From contig NZ_JAAVUR010000014.1 in assembly GCF_018449545.1 (NCBI RefSeq), forward strand, positions 1 through 64,000: a DNA stretch of 64,000 nucleotides, read 5' to 3'. Below are positions 1 through 7,194 of the stretch, one piece after another. This DNA comes from Granulicella sp. dw_53. Lineage in GTDB: Bacteria; Acidobacteriota; Terriglobia; Terriglobales; Acidobacteriaceae. The first letter of the stretch is position 1. Each line of letters opens with the position of its first letter. The notes under the pieces were generated by a model that was given only the letters and a program-made list of their open reading frames with translations, had not been told where the DNA came from and ran no database searches. The position numbers and the translations under genes are program-made.

Positions 1-100
1 CACCCCCCCACCCCACCCCCCCTCCCCCACCGCCCCACCCCAACCCCCCCCCCACCAACCCCCCCCCCTCAACCCACCCCCCCCCCCCCGCCCCGAGTCC
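1..100. other. C-rich low-complexity window edge
   Basis: The first hundred bases are almost only C with a few A, T and G, far more skewed than anything else in the window. The mutL frame stays open through it and would read as proline-rich linker. It could be a real Pro-rich linker between the N- and C-terminal MutL domains, or poor sequence at a contig edge. The window alone cannot decide this. Confidence 0.6.
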
Positions 101-803
101 CCCGACCCGCCTCTCCTTCTCCGGCCACACCATCCCCGTAGGCTACGCAGCAGATCCCCAAGCCGATCCCTACACCGACGCCGTAACCTCCGGCAGCCCA
201 CACGTAGCCGACACCCTCAGTGCCCTCTCCACCCTCAAGCCCCTCGGCCAACTCCGCGACTCCTTCATCCTCGCCGTCAACGAAGAGGGCCTCTGGATCA
301 TCGACCAGCACGTCGCCCACGAGCGCGTCCTCTTCGAAAAGGTCCTCCGCGAGCGCGACACAGAACAGGTCCAACGCCAGCGTCTCCTCATGCCCTTGCT
401 CATCGACCTGCTCCCCGCCCAGATGGTCATCTTCGCCACCATCGCCGACGAGCTCGAACGCAACGGCTTCGAAGCCGAGCCCTTCGGCCCACGCACCCTC
501 GCCATCAAAGCCGCACCCGTAGGCCTCGAAGGCCGCGAGCTGGAGATCATGATCGAAGAGCTCCTCGCCCTGCCCGATCCCACCCGCCAGACCGAGAACG
601 CCGACACCCGCCGCCGCCGCATCGCCGCCAGCATAGCCTGCCACGCCGCTATCAAGATCAACCAACCCCTCGACAACCAGAAGATCGCCTGGCTCCTCGA
701 AGCCCTCTCCAAAACCGAGCACCCCACCGCCTGCCCTCACGGCCGCCCCATCGCCCTCCGCTACTCCCACCGCGACATCGCCAAGGCCTTCCAGCGCACC
801 TAG
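3..803 (+). CDS. mutL: DNA mismatch repair protein MutL, C-terminal part (5' truncated)
   Basis: This is the C-terminal dimerisation and endonuclease domain of MutL, which with MutS directs mismatch repair. The frame is open from base 3, so the N-terminal GHKL ATPase lies outside the window. After a Pro-rich stretch comes GQLRDSFILAV, then DQHVAHERVLFE at 303-338. That fits the metal-binding DQHA(x)2E(x)4E endonuclease motif of nicking MutL proteins. The C-terminus has the typical ACHAAIK segment and CPHGRP followed by a conserved R-x-S/H-R-DIAKAFQR tail. The stop codon is the first three bases of the inverted-repeat element that follows, so the natural C-terminus may have been changed by that insertion. 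Identification is firm; the 5' part is simply absent. Confidence 0.93.
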   Translation, partial: PPHPTPPPPPPHPNPPPTNPPPSTHPPPPAPSPPTRLSFSGHTIPVGYAADPQADPYTDAVTSGSPHVADTLSALSTLKPLGQLRDSFILAVNEEGLWIIDQHVAHERVLFEKVLRERDTEQVQRQRLLMPLLIDLLPAQMVIFATIADELERNGFEAEPFGPRTLAIKAAPVGLEGRELEIMIEELLALPDPTRQTENADTRRRRIAASIACHAAIKINQPLDNQKIAWLLEALSKTEHPTACPHGRPIALRYSHRDIAKAFQRT

Positions 804-916
804 AGCAATTCTCCTGGTGCTGTGGAGTGGATGAAGTTGAGTGGTGCCGTTTTTCTTGATAAAAAACGGCCATCGATTCGAAGCCTCTCCTATACACCCA
901 CAGGAGAATTGCTCTA
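801..916. mobile_element. MITE-like element with 16-bp terminal inverted repeats and 5-bp target duplication
   Basis: TAGAGCAATTCTCCTG at 801-816 is repeated perfectly inverted at 901-916. The element is flanked by the same five bases, GCACC, at 796-800 and 917-921, as expected of a transposition target duplication. There is no transposase inside. A second hairpin, GCCGTTTTT (846-854) with AAAAACGGC (862-870), sits in the middle. It carries both an A- and a T-tract and could act as a bidirectional terminator. The left terminus supplies the mutL stop codon. I see no second copy in this window, so the parent transposon is unknown. Confidence 0.7.
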
Positions 917-1019
917 GCACCCACCGATACCACTCAATTCAACAAACAGAGGTACGATGGGTGCGCCGCAAAAACGGCTATGTAACGACACGCGAACCGA
1001 TCGGAGACCAGCGCGAACC

Positions 1020-1907
1020 ATGTTCACCCCCACCCGTCGAGACTTCCTCAAAACCACCTCCGCCGCCCTCCTTACCGCCGCGGCCTCGCCCAGCACCTTG
1101 CTCCACGCCAGCCCCTTCGGCCTGCCCATCGGCATCCAGCTCTACTCCGTCCGCGAGGACATGGCCAAAAACTTCGAGTCCACCCTCGACACCCTCGCCT
1201 CTCTCGGCTACCAGGAGGTCGAAGCCGCCGGCTTCTACAACCACTCCGCCGCCGACGTAAAGAAAGCCCTTAAGAACGCCGGTCTCGCCTGCCCCAGCGC
1301 CCACTACAACTTCCAGCTCATGAGCACCCAGTTCGACCAGATCGTCTCCTTCGGCCAGGAGCTCGGACTCCAGTACATCGTCTGCGCCAGCCCCGGCAAA
1401 GCCCCCGCCAACGCCCAGGCCAAAGGCCCCCACACCCTCGACGACTGGAAGTACAACGCCGACCACTTCAACCAGTGGTCCCAGAAGATCAAGGCCGCCG
1501 GCATGACCTTCGCCTACCACAACCACTACGAAGAGTTTCATCCTCTCTCCGACGGAGCCATCCCCTTCGACGAGCTCGTCCGCCTCACTGGCCCCGACGT
1601 CCACTTCGAGATGGACTGCGGCTGGGTCGTCGTCGGTGGCGGAGACCCCGTAGCCTGCCTCAAACGCTACCCCACCCGCATCGTCATGCTCCACATCAAG
1701 GACTTCGTCGCCTCCAGGCCTAACGCCGACGGCAAGACCCCCACTCCCACCGAACTTGGCCGCGGCGTCATCGACTACCGCCCCATCTTCGCCACCGCCA
1801 GCCAGGCCCACATCAAACACGCCTTCGTCGAGCAGGAGGGCTACGACATCCCCCAAAACGAATCCCTCAAAATAGACGCCGACTACATCAAAAAACTCTC
1901 CGCCTAA
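1020..1907 (+). CDS. Tat-exported sugar phosphate isomerase/epimerase-like TIM-barrel protein
   Basis: A 295-residue protein of the AP-endonuclease-2 / xylose-isomerase-like TIM-barrel family (PF01261 type). Residues 6-11 are RRDFLK followed by a hydrophobic Ala-rich stretch, a twin-arginine signal, so it is likely exported folded, probably with its metal. The barrel starts at GIQLYSVRE and keeps the family pattern E-x-D-x-GW followed by GGGDP, then LHIKDF, which carries metal ligands in relatives. The ATG at 1020 is chosen because it places the Tat motif at the very N-terminus; an in-frame ATG at 957 would add 21 unrelated residues. In Acidobacteriota such genes usually accompany sugar oxidoreductases, and a Gfo/Idh gene lies 9 kb away. 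The substrate cannot be told. Confidence 0.85.
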   Translation: MFTPTRRDFLKTTSAALLTAAASPSTLLHASPFGLPIGIQLYSVREDMAKNFESTLDTLASLGYQEVEAAGFYNHSAADVKKALKNAGLACPSAHYNFQLMSTQFDQIVSFGQELGLQYIVCASPGKAPANAQAKGPHTLDDWKYNADHFNQWSQKIKAAGMTFAYHNHYEEFHPLSDGAIPFDELVRLTGPDVHFEMDCGWVVVGGGDPVACLKRYPTRIVMLHIKDFVASRPNADGKTPTPTELGRGVIDYRPIFATASQAHIKHAFVEQEGYDIPQNESLKIDADYIKKLSA

Positions 1908-2217
1908 CAAAGCACCACAACTCCGGGTGCCCCATCCTTTCCGACAGTCTCATCGTCGGATAGGGTGGGGTATCGTGCGAAGCACGACCGCCTTCCTTCC
2001 ATTAGTCACAGTAGTCCGGGTGCCCCATCCTGAGGGCGCCTGATCGCCCGATGGTTGGGGAACCACAACCTTTCCAATCCAGTTCTCCCCACAAACCAAC
2101 CAACCGAGGAATATTAACCCCTCAAACCGTGTCTAACTATCGAAGCGTCCACCCAAAAAGTTCAGACCGCCAAACGCAACAACAATCCGCAACACAACCA
2201 AGAGGAGATCCTGAACG
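1908..2217. other. Intergenic stretch holding one repeat copy and a partial copy
   Basis: No gene is supported here. It holds a complete copy of the two-hairpin repeat (1923-2000) and a partial second copy at about 2015-2034, which repeats only the CCGGGTGCCCCATCCT start. Downstream is AT-richer leader sequence for the cupin gene, with AGGAG ahead of its start codon. Confidence 0.6.
1923..2000 (+). repeat. Two-hairpin dispersed repeat, copy A
   Basis: A 78-bp relative of the copies at 5408-5483 and 12488-12563. The first hairpin pairs CCCCATCCT with AGGGTGGGG and continues with CCGAC/GTCGG around the loop AGTCTCATC. In the other copies this inner stem is TTTGC/GCAAA, so both sides changed together. 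The second hairpin is TCGTGC-GAA-GCACGA. The structure resembles REP/BIME-type elements; no associated transposase is in the window. Confidence 0.8.
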
Positions 2218-2673
2218 ATGACAGATAAGACGCAGACACCGGACACAGAACTAAGCAGTGAGTGGTTAGAAGCATTCCCCGGAGAGCGCTTCCTGATTCG
2301 CATCCCGGCCTCAGCAACGAACGGCGCATACTCCGTCACCGAGATCGTCTCCCACCCCGGTCACAGCACCCCGATCCACGTCCATTCGAAAGAGGATGAG
2401 TACCTGCTCGTACTGGAAGGAACGGTACGCCTCATCCTGGGCGACCAGACCCTCGACGTCACAGCTGGAAACACGATGACCCTTCCTCGCGGAATCCAGC
2501 ACGCCTTCGGAAACGCCACCGACACTCCCGTCCGCTTGGCGATGACGGCCATGCCCGGCGGCTGCGAAGAAGCGTTAAAAATGATCGCCACCATTCCCAT
2601 GGACCAACTGGATCTGCCGGCACTCGCAGCCAGGTTTGCTGTCACGACCGTAGCGCCTCCGTTCCTGGGCTAA
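2218..2673 (+). CDS. Single-domain cupin protein
   Basis: A 151-residue cupin-2 type beta-barrel. Cupin motif 1 is visible as PIHVHSKEDEYLLVLEG, with the two His and the Glu that bind metal. Motif 2 follows as the LPRGIQHAFGN stretch. The ATG at 2218 follows an AGGAG box by about nine bases. No signal peptide, so cytoplasmic. The C-terminal 40 residues are helical and variable. Proteins of this type include small-molecule oxygenases and quercetin-like dioxygenases, and also sugar-binding regulators; nothing nearby fixes a substrate. It stands alone, with repeat-rich DNA before it and a hairpin about 65 bp after its stop. Confidence 0.85.
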   Translation: MTDKTQTPDTELSSEWLEAFPGERFLIRIPASATNGAYSVTEIVSHPGHSTPIHVHSKEDEYLLVLEGTVRLILGDQTLDVTAGNTMTLPRGIQHAFGNATDTPVRLAMTAMPGGCEEALKMIATIPMDQLDLPALAARFAVTTVAPPFLG

Positions 2674-3002
2674 ACCCCGCGGTTGCACCGGAACGTGCAG
2701 CCCATTATTGTCAGCACAAGAGCCAAGATAAACGGTCGCTCAGAGCCTCCCCGAGGCTCTGAGCGTGAACACCGGCTGCATCTTCATTTCAATCCAGATC
2801 CATCCCCGCACACCGCCCCACACTCCTGTATCCTAAGAGACATAAGTGCAGCCGGCGTCTCAACGCTCCGGGCCGCCCAACGTTCGCTTTGAAAATCTAG
2901 ATGTATCCCCAGTCCCCGCTTGGTCTATGTGACCTCCGCGCGCGAGTCGAAGGATTGCTGCAGCCCGCAGACGCGAGTCCCCCAGCAGGAAGGTAGTACC
3001 CC
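2674..3002. other. Intergenic stretch with a perfect hairpin and the leader of the next gene
   Basis: No convincing gene. It contains the hairpin at 2737-2765 and the Shine-Dalgarno GGAAGG just before the TTG start at 3003. The short open frame at 2683-2892 has no family resemblance and overlaps the hairpin, so I do not call it. Confidence 0.55.
2737..2765 (+). terminator. Perfect 13-bp hairpin after the cupin gene
   Basis: CGCTCAGAGCCTC (2737-2749), loop CCC, then its exact complement at 2753-2765. It is a strong stem in the right place to end cupin transcription but is not followed by a T-tract. It may be a 3'-end stabiliser or a Rho-assisted terminator rather than a classic intrinsic one. 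Confidence 0.45.
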
Positions 3003-5378
3003 TTGAGTTCCAGTTCTGTAATCCCCTCGGCCGATCAACTCGCCGCCTCCCGCACGAAGCAGTGGCACCAGGATGGCGAAGCCCTCCTCACCTTCGAGAA
3101 CGTCCGTAGCTGGATCAACGCCGCCGGTCTCGCACTCTTCGCTCCCCGCGCGTCTCAACTCCCCTCACCCGCGCCGTCCATGGTCGAAGCCGTCCTCGGC
3201 GTCGCCAACGCAGCCCCCACCCTCGCCGAAACCGAAGCCGCCCGCACTCTCCTCGCCCGTCTCATCGCCGAAGGAGCAGCCGTCCCGCTCAACCTGCTCG
3301 GTAACCCCACCGGCGTCGGTACCGAAACCCCCGACTTCATCGTCGCCACCGCCGTCCTCCCCTACATCTTCACCCTCCGCGGCGACAAGTCCTGGAAGCT
3401 TCCCCCCGAGACCAGCGGAGCCAGCAAGGTCTCGCCCCTCGCCCTCGCCACCTACAACCTCCTCACCGAGCGCTCCAAGGATATCGGCGCCGGCTCCCTC
3501 ATCCCCGGCCTCTCTGCCTACGACCTCGCCACGCAGCTTGGCAAAGAGGTCACCGAGACCGCCGTCCTTCGCGCCCTCACCGAGCTCTGGCAACACCTCC
3601 GCGTCCTGCCCATCCCGCAAGAAGGCGCAGCCACCCTCTGGGAGCTGACCACCACCCGCTTCACCAAGCTGCTCAAGGCTGGCTCCAACGCGGGCCAGCC
3701 CACCGCCCTCTCCGCCCTCATCACCCTCTACCTCGCCCAGGCCATCGTCGCGACCGAAGAAGAGATCGAGGTCTTCCTCTCCCCGCTCGCCGCCCGCTCG
3801 CGCATCCGCGACGTCATCCACGCCCTGCTCGGCGCTCGCCAGTTGGAGACCATCGCCGTCGAAGGTAGAACCGTCCTCCACGTCTCCGGCGATCTGCCCG
3901 CCTTCCTCGCTCCCGCAGCCTCCGAAACCGAGGCCGTGCCCGTCGACGACATCGGCGGCCTGGTCGTCACCACCGAGGGCGAACTGACCGTAGCAGACGA
4001 CGGCACCCCGCAGCCTCGCATCAAGAAGTTCGTCCCCGCGCCCAAGAAGTTCGGCACCGGCTTCATCCGCAAGCCCTTCGGCGCAGCCGCGACGACACCC
4101 CGCGAGCGCCGCCCCTTCACCCGCGAGTCCAACCGCCCCGACCGCCCCAGCTTCACCAAGCCCTGGGCGGAAGAGAAGGCAGACCGCCTCGCCGCAGCCA
4201 GCGCAGCCTCCAACACCTCAGACTCCTCCGAAGCGCAGACCGGCGAAGCCTCCACCCCGCCAGCCTACCAACAGCGCGAGCGCCCCAGCTACGACCGCAA
4301 GCCCAGCTTTGGCGGCAAACCCAGCTACGGCAGCAAACCAGGCTACGACCGGAAACCCAGCTTTGGAAGCAAGCCAAGCTTCGGCAGCCGCCCCAGCTTC
4401 GGCAGCAAACCCGGCTTCAGCCGCGATCGCACCGACTCCCGTCCTCCGCGCCGCGACTTCGCTCCCCGTCCCGCAGCCGAATCCGGCGGCAACCCCGGCG
4501 ACTTCGCTCCCCGCAAGACCTTCTCCAAGCCCGGAACCTTCGGCCGTAAACGCGAAGGCGGCTTCTCTCCACGCCCATCCTTCGGCCGCGACCAGGAAGG
4601 CCGTCCCCCCCGCCGCGAGTTCACACCCCGCCCCGGTGGCGACTCACCCCGCGAGTTCACCCCTCGCTCCGGCAGCGACCGCCCGTCCTACGGATCTCGT
4701 CCGGAACGCCCCTCCTTCGGAGCCCGTCCCGACCGTCCATCCTTCGGGGCACGCCCCTCGTTCGGCGGCTCACGCCCCCCGCGCGAAGGAGCCGCAGGCG
4801 AATCCACCGGCCCCCGCTTCCGCAAGTTCGACGCGCCCCGCGGAGACCGCCCATCGCGCCCCTTCAACTCCGACCGCCCATCCCGGCCCTTTAACTCCGA
4901 CCGTCCCGCACGCCCGTTCAACTCAGACCGCCCAGCACGCCCTGAGTCGGGCGGCTATCAAGGAAAACCGAGCGGCGGCTACGCAGGCAAGTCCTCTGGC
5001 GGCTACGCCGGAAAGCCGTCCGGTGGTTATGCAGGCAAACCAGTAGGTGGTGGCTACGCAGGCAAATCCGGCGGAAGTTACGCGGGCAAATCCAGTGGCG
5101 GCTATGCAGGGAAGTCGAGCGGTGGCTACGCCGGTAAATCCGGAGGCTACGAAGGAAAATCCTCCAGCTTCGGCGACAAGAAGCCCTACGGAAAATCCGC
5201 CGGCGGCTACGCAGGCAAGTCATCCGGCTACGCGGGCAAATCCGGCAGCTACGCCGGAAAGTCCGCTGGAACCGGCAAACCCGCCGGAACCTTCGACAAG
5301 TTCAAAAACAACGCCAAACCCTTCGGAAAACGCCCCCCAGCCCGCAAATGGAAGCCCGAAGAAAGCAAATCCGAGTAA
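3003..5378 (+). CDS. Large protein with helical N-domain and low-complexity R/S/G-rich repeat tail
   Basis: A 791-residue protein that I do not recognise as a named family. Residues 1 to about 320 look globular and mostly helical, with stretches that could be winged-helix-like (about 170-310). From about 340 onward it becomes strongly basic low-complexity sequence. First come RPSFGxxP and RRDFAPRP-type repeats, then a block of FNSDRP(A/S)RP units, then about a dozen GGYAGK(S/P)-type units before a Lys/Arg-rich end. This is typical of disordered RNA-binding or phase-separating tails. The start is TTG: an in-frame TAG lies only three codons upstream (2994-2996) and GGAAGG lies 7-8 bases before. 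No signal peptide or membrane segment. The tail is encoded by many near-identical codon blocks, so its length may vary between strains. Confidence 0.75.
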   Translation: MSSSSVIPSADQLAASRTKQWHQDGEALLTFENVRSWINAAGLALFAPRASQLPSPAPSMVEAVLGVANAAPTLAETEAARTLLARLIAEGAAVPLNLLGNPTGVGTETPDFIVATAVLPYIFTLRGDKSWKLPPETSGASKVSPLALATYNLLTERSKDIGAGSLIPGLSAYDLATQLGKEVTETAVLRALTELWQHLRVLPIPQEGAATLWELTTTRFTKLLKAGSNAGQPTALSALITLYLAQAIVATEEEIEVFLSPLAARSRIRDVIHALLGARQLETIAVEGRTVLHVSGDLPAFLAPAASETEAVPVDDIGGLVVTTEGELTVADDGTPQPRIKKFVPAPKKFGTGFIRKPFGAAATTPRERRPFTRESNRPDRPSFTKPWAEEKADRLAAASAASNTSDSSEAQTGEASTPPAYQQRERPSYDRKPSFGGKPSYGSKPGYDRKPSFGSKPSFGSRPSFGSKPGFSRDRTDSRPPRRDFAPRPAAESGGNPGDFAPRKTFSKPGTFGRKREGGFSPRPSFGRDQEGRPPRREFTPRPGGDSPREFTPRSGSDRPSYGSRPERPSFGARPDRPSFGARPSFGGSRPPREGAAGESTGPRFRKFDAPRGDRPSRPFNSDRPSRPFNSDRPARPFNSDRPARPESGGYQGKPSGGYAGKSSGGYAGKPSGGYAGKPVGGGYAGKSGGSYAGKSSGGYAGKSSGGYAGKSGGYEGKSSSFGDKKPYGKSAGGYAGKSSGYAGKSGSYAGKSAGTGKPAGTFDKFKNNAKPFGKRPPARKWKPEESKSE
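4864..5262 (+). repeat. Intragenic tandem repeats (DRPxRP and GGYAGK units)
   Basis: Within the low-complexity protein, about four FNSDRP(A/S)RP units are followed by roughly a dozen units of GGYAGK(S/P), with minor variants such as GGSYAGK and GGYEGK. The units are in frame, so changes in copy number would keep the reading frame. Confidence 0.85.
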
Positions 5379-5890
5379 CCTTTCGCCACCATACGGAGCA
5401 GCACAATCCGGGTGCCCCACCCTTTTTGCAGTCTCATCGCAAATAGGGTGGGGTATCGTGCGAAGCACGACCGCCTTCCTTCCCCAACCCAAACCGCCTC
5501 AGGAAAACCTCTTCCTCCTCCGAACCGCCCGATCCCGAACAACTCCGTAGTTCCAAAACCCCAGCAAAATCGCATGTCAAGCCCCCAACACCCAAAAACA
5601 AACCGCTCAACCCAGATAAACAAAACAAAATAAACCCCTTAGAACGAAAACAAATATCTCCAACAAGTGGCATGATCCCCCACCCGAATCTTCTACAATA
5701 GATATAGGGAAACTTCCACATTCGATCCGAAGCGACCAAAGGGGGCCTAAAGCCAAAACTCCTTTGTTTGCCCATATTTGGAAGTAACTCGTTTATTGAG
5801 AATACTTTGCCGGCCCTGGCTCCGCCTAAGCCATTGCAACGAATACGCTTACACCCAGGCAAGGGGGGCACCCCCCGCCAAAGGAGAGGA
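5379..5890. other. Long intergenic region: repeat copy B and cmk leader
   Basis: Half a kilobase without a supported gene. The first 100 bases hold repeat copy B. After that the DNA becomes AT-richer. TACAAT at 5694-5699 could be a -10 box for cmk, though its -35 is poor. A stretch GGGGGG-CA-CCCCCC at 5863-5876 lies just before the cmk ribosome-binding site. The in-frame ATG at 5768 would give cmk a long unrelated N-terminus. Confidence 0.5.
5408..5483 (+). repeat. Two-hairpin dispersed repeat, copy B
   Basis: A 76-bp copy, base-for-base identical (inverted) to copy C at 12488-12563. The first hairpin pairs CCCCACCCT with AGGGTGGGG and has an inner stem TTTGC/GCAAA. The second is TCGTGC-GAA-GCACGA. 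It begins about 30 bases after the stop of the low-complexity protein, a usual place for REP-like elements, and may help end or protect its transcript. Confidence 0.85.
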
Positions 5891-6706
5891 ATGCAGCCGA
5901 ACGAAACAGCAGGGAAGAAGCGCGACCGTCCCGTAATCGCCATCGACGGTCCCGCCGGAGCCGGTAAGAGCACTCTCGCCGCCCACCTAGCCCGCCGCTT
6001 CGGATTCCTCAACCTCGAGACCGGCGCCATGTATCGCGCCCTTGCCCTCAAGGCCATCGACAACGACTACGCCTTCGACGAAGAAGCTCCGCTTCTGGAA
6101 CTCGCCGACCGCACCCGCATCACCTTGGAACCATTGATCGAAGGCAACCGCGTCCTCCTCGACAACACCGACGTCTCCCGCCGTATCCGCGAGCAGGACG
6201 TCACCTCCGCCGCCTCCCAGATCTCAGTCCATCCCCAGCTCCGCTCCTGGATGGTCGACCAGCAACGCACCCTCGGAGCCGCAGGAGGAGTAGTGATGGA
6301 AGGCCGCGACATCGGCACCGCCGTCTTCCCCGACGCAGAGGTCAAGATCTTCCTCGACGCCGCACCCGAGGTCCGCGGCAACCGCCGCTTCCGCCAAATC
6401 CTCCCCACTCAGGGCTACGCGGAGCCCGCTGGCTCCGACCGCGCTCCCGCCGATCCCGAGACCGCCGACGAGCACCGCCTCGCCGAAGAGGCCATCGTCC
6501 GGGAGATGAAGGAGCGCGACTACCGCGACCGTCACCGTGCGCAATCTCCCCTCCAACCTGCCGCCGACGCCGTCATCCTCGACTCGACAGCCATGACTCT
6601 CGAGCAGGTTCTGGCCAAAGCCGAAGAAATCGTACGCTCCCATTTACCTCCCGCCACCCGTCAAACTACTGATAAAACACGCCAGTCCGCCCCCACTGCA
6701 CACTAA
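5891..6706 (+). CDS. cmk: Cytidylate kinase
   Basis: Phosphorylates CMP and dCMP to the diphosphates in pyrimidine nucleotide metabolism, in the cytoplasm. The 271-residue product has the P-loop GPAGAGKST at residues 20-28, the family's LETGAMYRALAL segment, and GRDIGTAVFPDAEVKIFLDA, the highly conserved Cmk motif. The Arg-rich lid ends in REMKERDYRD. The ATG at 5891 is chosen because AAGGAGAGG lies directly before it and homology begins about 14 residues later. An upstream in-frame ATG at 5768 would cross the G6/C6 hairpin. The usual partner rpsA does not follow; a cold-shock gene does, after a 162-bp gap. Confidence 0.95.
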   Translation: MQPNETAGKKRDRPVIAIDGPAGAGKSTLAAHLARRFGFLNLETGAMYRALALKAIDNDYAFDEEAPLLELADRTRITLEPLIEGNRVLLDNTDVSRRIREQDVTSAASQISVHPQLRSWMVDQQRTLGAAGGVVMEGRDIGTAVFPDAEVKIFLDAAPEVRGNRRFRQILPTQGYAEPAGSDRAPADPETADEHRLAEEAIVREMKERDYRDRHRAQSPLQPAADAVILDSTAMTLEQVLAKAEEIVRSHLPPATRQTTDKTRQSAPTAH

Positions 6707-6868
6707 ATGGTGCACTAGGTAAATTTTGTATTTTTTTCTTGGAATATTTGCCAAACGTGCTAACCTTCACTCATCGTTTGAAACAGATTGGTTTTCTGCA
6801 CTCGGCTCTACGTTGAACCCCGATTTGGATCTAGCGGCAAATTCTAAAGCAATAAGGAATAAACGGAC
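6707..6868 (+). promoter_or_regulatory. Long AT-rich leader of the cold-shock gene
   Basis: The 162 bases between cmk and the cold-shock gene begin with a strongly AT-rich stretch (6718-6750) and contain no gene. Long untranslated leaders that refold in the cold are known for cspA-family genes. Whether this one acts that way is inference. AAGGAAT lies about 12 bases before the start codon. I cannot assign -35/-10 boxes with confidence. Confidence 0.4.
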
Positions 6869-7069
6869 ATGGAACAGGGAACAGTGAAGTGGTTTAACGA
6901 TGCCAAGGGGTTTGGCTTCATCAGCCGTCAGAACGGCGAGGACGTGTTCGTTCACTACTCGGCGATCAATTCGAACGGTTTCAAAAGCCTCCAAGAAGGC
7001 CAGGCCGTGCAGTTCAACGTGGTAAAGGGACCCAAGGGTTGGCAGGCGTCTGACGTTCAGCCCCTCTAA
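6869..7069 (+). CDS. Cold-shock domain protein (CspA family)
   Basis: A 66-residue single cold-shock domain protein that binds single-stranded RNA or DNA and acts as an RNA chaperone. It starts MEQGTVKWFNDAKGFGFI, carrying the RNP1 motif (KGFGFI), and continues with the RNP2 motif VFVHY. Length and sequence match the CspA family closely, so there is no doubt about the domain. It has its own leader upstream and an intrinsic terminator 40 bases after its stop, so it is probably a single-gene transcript. Which paralogue it is, cold-induced or constitutive, cannot be told. Confidence 0.96.
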   Translation: MEQGTVKWFNDAKGFGFISRQNGEDVFVHYSAINSNGFKSLQEGQAVQFNVVKGPKGWQASDVQPL

Positions 7070-7107
7070 GCTCTAATCGCACCTGCAAGGCGAATACAAG
7101 TTCTGCG

Positions 7108-7142
7108 ACAGGAACGGCTTAGGCTGTTCCTGTGCGCTTTTA
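7108..7142 (+). terminator. Intrinsic terminator after the cold-shock gene
   Basis: ACAGGAACGGC (7108-7118), loop TTAG, then GCTGTTCCTGT (7123-7133), with one G-U pair, followed by GCGCTTTT. Stem plus T-tract in the right position. Confidence 0.8.
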
Positions 7143-7194
7143 AAGCCAAATTCGCTTCCGCGCCATTTCTAGAGCCGTCTATATATTGGTAAGA

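Noticed and set aside
4309..5046. A 245-codon Ala/Pro-rich frame inside the repeat protein
   Set aside because: It is another frame of the tandem repeats; composition follows from the repeat codons.
4864..5262. Regular short repeats that could be mistaken for a CRISPR array
   Set aside because: The units are 18-24 bp, in frame and coding for GGYAGK-type peptides, with no unique spacers and no cas genes.
5412..5633. Short frames over repeat copies (MPHPFCSLIANRVGY-type peptides)
   Set aside because: They are translations of the dispersed two-hairpin repeat and recur at 12374-12559 for that reason. Not genes.
5694..5699. TACAAT as the -10 box of cmk
   Set aside because: No acceptable -35 at 16-18 bases and a leader of almost 200 bases. 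Too weak to list as a promoter.
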